64,000 bases of DNA from positions 2,294,001 to 2,358,000 of the forward strand of contig JAPYXD010000744.1 of NCBI GenBank assembly GCA_030998225.1, written 5' to 3'. Positions 54,495 to 64,000 of this stretch are shown piece after piece (position 1 is the first letter of the stretch; every line of letters starts with the position of its first letter). The position numbers and the translations under genes are program-made. The DNA comes from Diplolepis rosae (taxonomy: Eukaryota; Arthropoda; Insecta; Hymenoptera; Diplolepididae). The notes below the pieces were generated by a model. The model did no database searches, had not been told where the DNA came from, and was given only the letters and a program-made list of their open reading frames with translations.

Positions 54495-57400
54495 ATGACG
54501 GGTTCTATAAAATATAAACTAGGTATCTTAAATTTCACTTCTCAGCTTAAGTTCCCTGAGGAAGATGTTTTTTAAGCACCTGGACTACTAGATATAATTT
54601 TCAAAATGACGGGATCTGTAAAATATGAACAAGGTATCTGAATTTTCAGTTTTCAGCTTATGTTCCCTGAGGAAGATGTTTTTTAAGCACCTGGAGTACA
54701 AGATATAATTTTCAAAATGACGGGATCTGTAAAATATGAACAAGGTATCTGAATTTTCAGTTTTCAGCTAAAGTTCCCTGATGAAGATGTTTTTTAAGCA
54801 CCTGGACTACTAGATATAATTTTCGAAATGACGGGATCTGTAAAATATGAACAAGGTATCTTAAATTTCACTTCTCAGCTTAAGTTCCCTGAGGAAGATG
54901 TTTTTCAAGCACCTGGGCTACTAAATATAATTTTCAAAATGGCGGGATCTCTAAAATATAAACGATGTATCTTAAATTTCACTTCTCAGCTTAAGTTCCC
55001 TGAGGAAGTTGTTTTTTAAGCACCTGGACTACTAGATATAATTTTCAAAATGACGAGATCTGTAAAATATGAACAAGGTATCTGAATTTTCAGTTTTCAG
55101 CTTATGTTCCCTGAGGAAGATGTTTTTTAAGCACCTGGACTACTAGATATAATTTTCAAAATGACGGGATCTGTAAAATATGAACAAGTTATCTGAATTT
55201 TCAGTTTTCAGCTAAAGTTCCCTGATGAAGATGTTTTTTAAGCACCTGGACTACTAGATATAATTTTCGAAATGACGGGATCTGTAAAATATGAACAAGG
55301 TGTCTGAATTTTCAGTTCACAGCTTAAGTTCCCTGAAGGAGATGTTTTTCAAGCACCTGGGCTACTAGATATAATTTTCAAAATGGCGGGATCTCTAAAA
55401 TATAAACGATGTATCTTAAATTTCACTTCTCAGCTTAAGTTCCCTGAGGAAGATGTTTTTTAAGCACCTGGACTACTAGATATAATTTTCAAAATGACGG
55501 GATCTGTAAAATATGAACAAGGTATCTGAATTTTCAGTTCTCAGCTTAAGTTCCCTGAAGGAGATGTTTTTCAAGCACCTGGGCTACTAGATATAATTTT
55601 CAAAATGGCGGGATCTCTAAAATATAAACGATTTATCTTAAATTTCACTTCTCAGCTTAAGTTCCCTGAGGAAGATGTTTTTTAAGCACCTGGACTACTA
55701 GATATAATTTTCAAAATGACGGGATCTGTAAAATATGAACAAGGTATCTGAATTTTCAGTTTTCAGCTTATGTTCCCTGAGGAAGATGTTTTTTAAGCAC
55801 CTGGAGTACTAGATATAATTTTCAAAATGACGGGATCTGTAAAATATGAACAAGTTATCTGAATTTTCAGTTTTCAGCTAAAGTTCCCTGATGAAGATGT
55901 TTTTTAAGCACCTGGACTACTAGATATAATTTTCGAAATGACGGGATCTGTAAAATATGAACAAGGTATCTTAAATTTCACTTCTCAGCTTAAGTTCCCT
56001 GAGGAAGATGTTTTTCAAGCACCTGGGCTACTAAATATAATTTTCAAAATGGCGGGATCTCTAAAATATAAACGATGTATCTTAAATTTCACTTCTCAGC
56101 TTAAGTTCCCTGAGGAAGTTGTTTTTAAAGCACCTGGACTACTAGATATAATTTTCAAAATGACGTGATCTTTAAAATATGAACAAGGTATCTGAATTTT
56201 CAGTTCTCAGCTTAAGTTCCCTGAAGGAGATGTTTTTCAAGCACCTGGGCTACTAGATATAATTTTCAAAATGACAGGATCTCTAAAATATAAACTAGGT
56301 ATCTTAAATTTCAGTTCTCAGATCAAGTTTAATAAGATGATTTTTAAGCACCTGGAATACTAAATATAATTTACAAAATGACGAGATCTCTAAAATATAA
56401 ACGAGGTATCATAGATTTCACTTCTCAGCTTAAGTTCCCTGAGGAAGATGTTTTTTAAGCACCTGGACTACTAAATATAATTCTCAAAATGACGGGATCT
56501 GCAAAATATGAACAAGTTATCTGAATTTTCAGTTTTCAGCTTATGTTCCCTGAGGAAGATGTTTTTTAAGCACCTGGACTACTAGATATAATTTTCAAAA
56601 TGACGGGATCTGTAAAATATGAACAAGTTATCTGAATTTTCAGTTTTCAGCTAAAGTTCCCTGATGAAGATGTTTTTTAAGCACCTGGACTACTAGATAT
56701 AATTTTCGAAATGACGGGATCTGTAAAATATGAACAAGGTATCTTAAATTTCACTTCTCATCTTAAGTTCCCTGAGGAAGATGTTTTTCAAGCACCTGGG
56801 CTACTAAATATAATTTTCAAAATGGCGGGATCTCTAAAATATAAACGATGTATCTTAAATTTCACTTCTCAGCTTAAGTTCCCTAAGGAAGATGTTTTTT
56901 AAGCACCTGGACTACTAGATATAATTTTCAAAATGACGGGATCTGTAAAATATGAACAAGGTATCTGAATTTTCAGTTCTCAGCTTAAGTTCCCTGAAGG
57001 AGATGTTTTTCAAGCACCTGGGCTACTAGATATAATTTTCAAAATGGCGGGATCTCTAAAATATAAACGATGTATCTTAAATTTCACTTCTCAGCTTAAG
57101 TTCCCTGAGGAAGATGTATTTTAAGCACCTGGACTACTAGATATAATTTTCAAAATGACGGGATCTGTAAAATATGAACAAGGTATCTGAATTTTCAGTT
57201 TTCAGTTTATGTTCCCTGAGGAAGATGTTTTTTAAGCACCTGGAGTACTAGATATAATTTTCAAAATGACGGGATCTGTAAAATATGAACAAGTTATCTG
57301 AATTTTCAGTTTTCAGCTAAAGTTCCCTGATGAAGATGTTTTTTAAGCACCTGGACTACTAGATATAATTTTCGAAATGACGGGATCTGTAAAATATGAA

Positions 57401-58215
57401 CAAGGTATCTTAAATTTCACTTCTCAGCTTAAGTTCCCTGAGGAAGATGTTTTTCAAGCACCTGGGCTACTAAATATAATTTTCAAAATGGCGGGATCTC
57501 TAAAATATAAACGATGTATCTTAAATTTCACTTCTCAGCTTAAGTTCCCTGAGGAAGATGTTTTTTAAGCACCTGGACTACTAGATATAATTTTCAAAAT
57601 GACGGGATCTGTAAAATATGAACAAGGTATCTGAATTTTCAGTTCTCAGCTTAAGTTCCCTGAAGGAGATGTTTTTCAAGCACCTGGGCTACTAGATATA
57701 ATTTTCAAAATGGCGGGATCTCTAAAATATAAACTAGGTATCTTAAATTTCACTTCTCAGCTTAAGTTCCCTGATGAAGGTGTATTTTAAGCACCTGGAC
57801 TACTAGATATAATTTTCAAAATAACGGGATCTGTAAAATATGAACAAGGTATCTGAATTTTCAGTTTTCAGTTTATGTTCCCTGAGGAAGATATTTTTTA
57901 AGCACCTGGAGTACTAGATATAATTTTCAAAATGACGGGTTCTATAAAATATAAACTAGGTATCTTAAATTTCACTTCTCATCTTAAGTTCCCTGAGGAA
58001 GATGTTTTTTAAGCACCCGTACTACTAGATATAATTTTCAAAATGACGGGATCTGTAAAATTAGAACAAGGTATCTGAATTTTCAGTTCTCAGCTTAAGT
58101 TCCCTGAGGAAGATGTTTTTCAAGCACCTGGGCTACTAAATATAATTTTCAAAATGGCGGGATCTCTAAAATATAAACGATGTATCTTAAATTTCACTTA
58201 TCAGCTTAAGTTACC
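54495..58215 (+). repeat. 38-monomer superunit, right copy
   Basis: Tandem partner of the block starting at 50277. In its first part it carries the GTGTCTGAATTTTCAG/TTCACAGC monomer at about 55.30 kb, which the left copy carries only at about 53.41 kb. This points to exchange of monomers between registers after the duplication. Confidence 0.75.
56490..57600 (+). repeat. 13-monomer HOR copy (d)
   Basis: Tag at 56879, 4214 bp from copy (c). It is nested inside the right copy of the 38-monomer repeat, so it is the duplicate of copy (c) rather than an independent addition. Confidence 0.75.
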
Positions 58216-61200
58216 GGAGGAAGATTTTTTTTAAGCAACTGGACTAATAGATATAATTTTCAAAATGAAGAGATCTCTAAAATATAAACGATGTATCTGA
58301 ATTTTCAGTTCTCAGCTTATGTTCCCTGATGTAGATGTTTTTCAAGCACCTGGGCTACTAGATATAACTTTCAAAATGACGGGTTCTATAAAATATAAAC
58401 TAGGTATCTTAAATTTCACTTCTCAGCTTAAGTTCCCTGAGGAAGATGTTTTTCAAGCACCTGGAATACTAAATATAATTTTCAAAATGGCGGGATCTCT
58501 AAAATATAAACGATGTATCTTAAATTTCACTTCTCAGCTTAAGTTCCCTGAGGAAGATGTTTTTTAAGCACCTGGACTACTAGATATAATTTTCAAAATG
58601 ACGGGATCTGTAAAATATGAACAAGGTATCTGAATTTTCAGTTCTCAGCTTAAGTTCCCTGAAGGAGATGTTTTTCAAGCACCTGGGCTACTAGATATAA
58701 CTTTCAAAATGACGGGTTCTATAAAATATAAACTAGGTATCTTAAATTTCACTTCTCAGCTTAAGTTCCCTGAGGAAGATGTTTTTTAAGCACCTGGACT
58801 ACTAGATATAATTTTCAAAATGACGGGATCTGTAAAATATGAACAAGGTATCTGAATTTTCACTTCTCAGCTTAAGTTCCCTGAGGAAGATGCTTTTTAA
58901 GCACCTGGACTACTAAATATTATTCTCAAAATGACGGGATCTGCAAAATATAAACAAGTTATCCTAATTTTCAATTTTCAGCTTATGTTACCTGAGGAAG
59001 ATGTTTTTTAAGCACCTGGACTACTAGATATAATTATCAAAATGACGGGATCTGTAAAATATGAACAAGTTATCTGAATTTTCAGTTTTCAGCTTATGTT
59101 CCCTGAGGAAGATGTTTTTCAAGCACCTGGGCTACTAAATATAATTTTCAAAATGGCGGGATCTCTAAAATATAAACGATGTATCTTAAATTTCACTTCT
59201 CAGCTTAAGTTCCCTGAGGAAGATGTTTTTTAAGCACCTGGACTACTAGATATAATTTTCAAAATGACGGGATCTGTAAAATTAGAACAAGGTATCTGAA
59301 TTTTCAGTTCTCAGCTTAAGTTCCCTGAGGAAGATGTTTTTCAAGCACCTGGGCTACTAAATATAATTTTCAAAATGGCGGGATCTCTAAAATATAAACG
59401 ATGTATCTTAAATTTCACTTCTCAGCTTAAGTTCCCTGAGGAAGATGTTTTTTAAGCACCCGTCCTACTAGATATAATTTTCAAAATGACGGGATCTGTA
59501 AAATTAGAACAAGGTATCTGAATTTTCACTTCTCATCTTAAGTTCCCTGAGGAAGATGTTTTTTAAGCACCCGTACTACTAGATATAATTTTCAAAATGA
59601 CGGGATCTCTAAAATAAAAAGGTATCTGAATTTTCATTTCTCAGCTTAAGTTCCCTGAAGGAGATGTTTTTCAAGCACCTGGGCTACTAAATATAATTTT
59701 CAAAATGGCGGGATCTCTAAAATATAAACGATGTATCTTAAATTTCACTTCTCAGCTTAAGTTCCCTGATGAAGATGTTTTTTAAGCACCTGGAATACTA
59801 GATATAATTTTCAAAATAACGGGATCTGTAAAATATGAACAAGGTATCTGGATTTTCAGTTTTCAGTTTATGTTCCCTGAGGAAGAAGTTTTTTAAGCAC
59901 CTGGAGTACTAGATATAATTTTCAAAATGACGGGTTCTATAAAATATAAACTAGGTATCTTAAATTTCACTTCTCAGCTTAAGTTCCATAAGATGATTTT
60001 TAAGCACCTGGAATACTAAATATAATTTTCAAAATGACGGGATCTCTAAAATATAAACAAGTTATCCTAATTTTCAATTTTCAGCTTATGTTCCCTGAGG
60101 AAGATGTTTTTTAAGCACCTGGACTACTAGATATAATTTTCAAAATGACGGGATCTGTAAAATATGAACAAGGTATCTGAATTTTCAGTTTTCAGCTTAT
60201 GTTCCCTGAGGAAGATGTTTTTTAAGCACCTGGAGTACTAGATATAATTTTCAAAATGGCGGGATCTCTAAAATATAAACGATGTACCTTAAATTTCACA
60301 TCTCAGCTTAAGTTCCCTGAGGAAGATGTTTTTTAAGCACCTGGACTACTAGATATAATTATCAAAATGACGGGATCTGTAAAATATGAACAAGTTATCT
60401 GAATTTTCAGTTTTCAGCTTATGTTCCCTGAGGAAGATGTTTTTCAACACCTGGACTACTAGATATAATTTTCAAAATGACGGGATCTGTAAAATATGAA
60501 CAAGGTATCTGAATTTTCACTTATCAGCTTAAGTTCCCTGAGGAAGATGTTTTTTAAGCACCTGGACTACTAGATATAATTTTCAAAATGACGGGATCTC
60601 TAAAATATAATCTAGGTATCTTAAATTTCAGTTTTCAGCTTATGTTCCCTGAGGAAGATGTTTTTCAACACCTGGGCTACTAAATATAATTTTCAAAATG
60701 ACGGGATCTCTAAAATATAAACTAGGTATCTTAAATTTCACTTCTCAGCTTAAGTTCCATGAGGAAGATGGTTTTTAAGCACCTGGAGTACTAGATATAA
60801 GTTTGAAAATGACGGGATCTCTAACACATAAACTAGGTATCTTAAATTTCAGTTCTCAGCTCAAGTTACATAAGGAATATGTTTTTTAAGCACCTGGAAT
60901 ACTAAATATAATTTACAAAATGACGTGATCTCTAAAATATAAACGATGTATCTTATATTTCACTTCTCAGCTTAAGTTCCCTGAGGAAGATGTTTTTCAA
61001 GCACCTGGGCTACTAAATATAATTTTCAAAATGGCGGGATCTCTAAAATATAAACGATGTATCTTAAATTTCACTTCTCAGCTTAAGTTCCCTGAGGAAG
61101 TTGTTTTTTAAGCACCTGGACTACTAGATATAATTTTCAAAATGACGAGATCTGTAAAATATGATCAAGGTATCTGAATTTTCAGTTCTCAGCGTAAGTT

Positions 61201-64000
61201 CCCTGAGGAAGATGTTTTTCAAGCACCTGGGCTACTAGATATAATTTTCCAAATGACAGGATCTCTAACACATAAACTAGGTATCTTAAATTTCAGTTCT
61301 CAGCTCAAGTTACATAAGGAAGATGGTTTTTAAGCACCTGGAATACTAAATATAATTTACAAAATGACGTGATCTCTAAAATATAAACGAGGTATCTTAT
61401 ATTTCACTTCTCAGCTTAAGTTCCCTGAGGAAGATGTTTTTTAAGCACCTGGACTACTAAATATAATTCTCAAAATGACGGGATCTGCAAAATATGAACA
61501 AGTTATCTGAATTTTCAGTTTTCAGCTTAAGTTCCGTGAGGAAGATGTTTTTTAGGCACCTGGACTACTAGATATAATTTTCAAAATTACGGGATCTGTA
61601 AAATATGAACAAGGTATCTGAATTTTCACTTATCAGCTTAAGTTCCCTGAGGAAGAGGTTTTTTAAGCACCTGGACTACTAGATATAATTTTCAAAATGA
61701 CGGGATCTCTAAAATATAAACTAGGTATCTTAAATTTCACTTCTCAGCTTAAGTTCCCTGAGGAAGATGTTTTTCAAGCACCTGGGCTACTAAATATAAT
61801 TTTCAAAATGACGGGATCTCTAAAATATAAACGAGGTATCTTAAATATCAATTCTCACCTTAAGTACCGTGAGGAAGATGGTTTTTAAGCACCTGGAATA
61901 CTAAATATAATTTACAAAATGACTGGATCTCTAAAATATAAATGAGGTATCTTAAATTTCACTTCTCAGCTTAAGTTCCCTGAGGAAGATGTTTTTTAAG
62001 CACCTGGACTACTAAATATAATTCTCAAAATGACGGGATCTGCAAAATATGAACAAGTTATCTGAATTTTCAGTTTTCAGCTTATGTTCCCTGAGGAAGA
62101 TGTTTTTTAAGTACCTGGACTACTAGATATAATTTTCAAAATGACGGGATCTGTAAAATATGAACAAGGTATCTGAATTTTCAGTTTTCAGCTTAAGTAC
62201 CCTGATGAAGATGTTTTAAGCACCTGGACTACTAGATAGAATTTTCGTAATGACTGGATTTGTAAAATTTGAAGATGGTATTTTTAATTTCACTTATCAG
62301 CTTAACTTCGCTGAGTTAGATCTTTTTCATGCACCTGGGCTACTAAATATAATTTTAAAAATGGCGGGATCTCTAAAATATAAACGGTGTATCTTAAATT
62401 TCACTTCTCAGCTTAAGTTCCCTGAGGAAGGTGTATTTTAAGCACCTGGACTACTAGATATAATTTTCAAAATGACGGGATCTGTAAAATATGAACAAGG
62501 TATCTGAATTTTCAGTTCTCAGCTTAAGTTCCCTGAAGGAGATGTTTTTTAGGCACCTGGACCACTAGATATAATTTTCAAAATGGCGGGATCTCTAAAA
62601 TATAAACGATGTATCTTAAATTTCACTTCTCAGCTTAAGTTCCCTGAGGAATGTGTATTTTAAGCACCTGGACTACTAGATGTAATTTTCAAAATGACGG
62701 GATCTGTAAAATATGAACAAGGTATCTGAATTTTCAGTTTTCAGCTTATGTTCCCTGAGGAAGATGTTTTTTAAGCACCTGGACTACTAAATATTATTCT
62801 CAAAATGACGGGATCTGCAAAATATAAACAAGTTATCCTAATTTTCAATTTTCAGCTTATGTTACCTGAGGAAGATGTTTTTTAAGCACCTGGACTACTA
62901 GATATAATTATCAAAATGACGGGATCTGTAAAATATGAACAAGTTATCTGAATTTTCACTTCTCAGCTTAAGTTCCCTGAGGAAGATGTTTTTCAAGCAC
63001 CTGGGCTACTAAATATAATTTTCAAAATGACGGGATCTCTAAAATATAAACGAGGTATCTTAAATTTCAGTTCTCAGCTCAAGTTCCATAAGGAAGATGT
63101 TTTTCAAGCACCTGGGCTACCAAATATAATTTTCAAAATGGCGGGATCTCTAAAATATAAACGATTTATCTTAAATTTCAGTTCTCAGCTTATGTTCCCT
63201 GAGGAAGATGTTTTTCAACACCTGGGCTACTAAATATAATTTTCAAAATGACGGGATCTCTAAAATATAAACTAGGTATCTTAAATTTCACTTCTCAGCT
63301 TAAGTACCCTGAGGAAGATGTTTTTTAAGCACCTGGACTACTAGATATAATTTTCAAAATTACGGGATCTGTAAAATATGAACAAGGTATCTGAATTTTC
63401 ACTTATCAGCTTAAGTTCCCTGAGGAAGAGGTTTTTTAAGCACCTGGACTACTAGATATAATTTTCAAAATGACGGGATCTCTAAAATATAATCTAGGTA
63501 TCTTAAATTTCAGTTCTCAGCTCAAGTTCCATAAGGAAAATGGTCTTCAAGCACCTGGAATACTAAATATAATTTACAAAATGACTGGATCTCTAAAATA
63601 TAAACGAGGTATCTTAAATTCCACTTCTCAGCTTAAGTTCCCTGATGAAGATGTTTTTTAAGCACCTGGACTACTAGATATAATTTTCGAAATGACGGGA
63701 TCTGTAAAATATGAACAAGGTATCTTAAATTTCACTTCTCAGCTTAAGTTCCCTGAGGAAGACGTTTTTCAAGCACCTGGGCTACTAAATATAATTTTCA
63801 AAATGGCGGGATCTCTAAAATATAAACGATGTATCTTAAATTTCACTTCTCAGCTTAAGTTCCCTGAGGAAGTTGTTTTTTAAGCACCTGGACTACTAGA
63901 TATAATTTTCAAAATGACGAGATCTGTAAAATATGATCAAGGTATCTGAATTTTCAGTTCTCAGCGTAAGTTCCCTGAGGAAGATGTTTTTCAAGCACCT
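58216..64000 (+). repeat. Mixed right end of the array
   Basis: Ordinary and divergent monomers. The CAGCGTAAG variant at 61191 and 63963 lies 2772 bp apart, close to the 2771-bp spacing of HOR copies (a) and (b). Both follow the GAAGTTGTTTT and GACGAGATCTG/GATCAAGG monomers, so the HOR family probably continues past the window. The variant TCTAACACATAAACTAGG occurs twice (about 60.82 and 61.26 kb). Only satellite sequence is present. Confidence 0.7.
62235..62358 (+). repeat. Strongly diverged monomer
   Basis: Reads TTTTCGTAATGACTGG, AAATTTGAAGATGG, CAGCTTAACTTCGCTGAG and TTAGATCTTTTTCATGC. It is preceded by GATAGAATTTTC. It keeps a continuous frame but is the least typical monomer on the right side. 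Confidence 0.7.

Larger units (their letters stand above)
1..64000 (+). repeat. Tandem satellite array, ~111-bp monomer, fills the window
   Basis: Every part of the window is a variant of one monomer. Reading from the conserved ATGACGGGATCT, successive landmarks are an AAAATAT stretch, GGTATC, TTCTCAGCTTAAG, TTCCCTGAGGAAGATG, a T-tract, AAGCACCTGG, CTACTA and ATATAATTTTC, and then the next ATGACGGG. One typical copy counts to exactly 111 bp with 38 G/C. Spacing between copies is mostly 111 bp, with 107-, 109- and 115-bp variants. All copies have the same orientation and I found no inverted block. There is no flanking unique DNA, transposon or gene, so the array extends beyond both ends. CTTAAG and GATC occur in most monomers. 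Satellites like this typically form centromeric or other constitutive heterochromatin in eukaryotes; that role here is inferred from size and HOR structure only. I do not recognise the family. Confidence 0.98.

Noticed and set aside
1..64000. CRISPR array
   Set aside because: There are repeats at regular distance, but the whole 111-bp period is conserved and no unique spacers exist between short repeats.
1..64000. Telomeric or subtelomeric simple repeats, rDNA or tRNA genes
   Set aside because: No short G-rich telomere-type units and no recognisable rRNA or tRNA sequence on either strand; all bases fit the satellite monomer.

Overview
The whole window is one uninterrupted block of tandem satellite DNA. 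A monomer of about 111 bp (roughly 575 copies, all head-to-tail on the + strand) runs from the first base to the last, and the window starts and ends inside a monomer. I see no unique sequence, protein-coding gene, RNA gene, transposon, CRISPR array or inverted segment. A typical monomer counted by hand is about 34% G+C. An array of this size and organisation points to a eukaryotic heterochromatic locus, such as a centromere, pericentromere, subtelomere, or sex or B chromosome. I do not recognise the satellite family and cannot name the organism.

The array has domains and higher-order repeats (HORs). From 1 to about 28.2 kb the monomers are diverse and include a shortened 109-bp type plus a recurring cassette that I see only there. 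This part holds a roughly 32-monomer tandem duplication (about 5.45-12.05 kb, offset about 3545-3548 bp), a segment repeated 6746 bp away (13.35-14.25 and 20.1-21.0 kb), and a 14-monomer tandem duplication (25.19-28.25 kb, offset about 1545 bp). From 28.2 to 34.2 kb the array is transitional and includes an early copy of an HOR family seen further right.

From about 34.2 to 43.7 kb a 43-monomer unit (offset 4775-4779 bp) is present twice in tandem, with part of a third copy near 45 kb. It carries a distinctive fused-monomer junction found five times. From about 47.7 to 58.2 kb a 13-monomer HOR (1443 bp, made of 6+7 monomer sub-blocks) is nested in a 38-monomer repeat (offset 4214-4218 bp). From 58.2 to 64 kb the array is mixed again, and the HOR family re-enters at the right edge.

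Some monomers carry the 16-mer TTTCGAAATGACGGGA, which resembles the mammalian CENP-B box but has a spacer one base shorter. In the HOR-rich part it recurs every 6 to 7 monomers. Most monomers also carry a short inverted repeat. Open reading frames of up to 174 codons exist only because 111 is divisible by 3, and I reject them as genes. Boundaries below were read by eye from marker variants and are approximate unless stated as exact.
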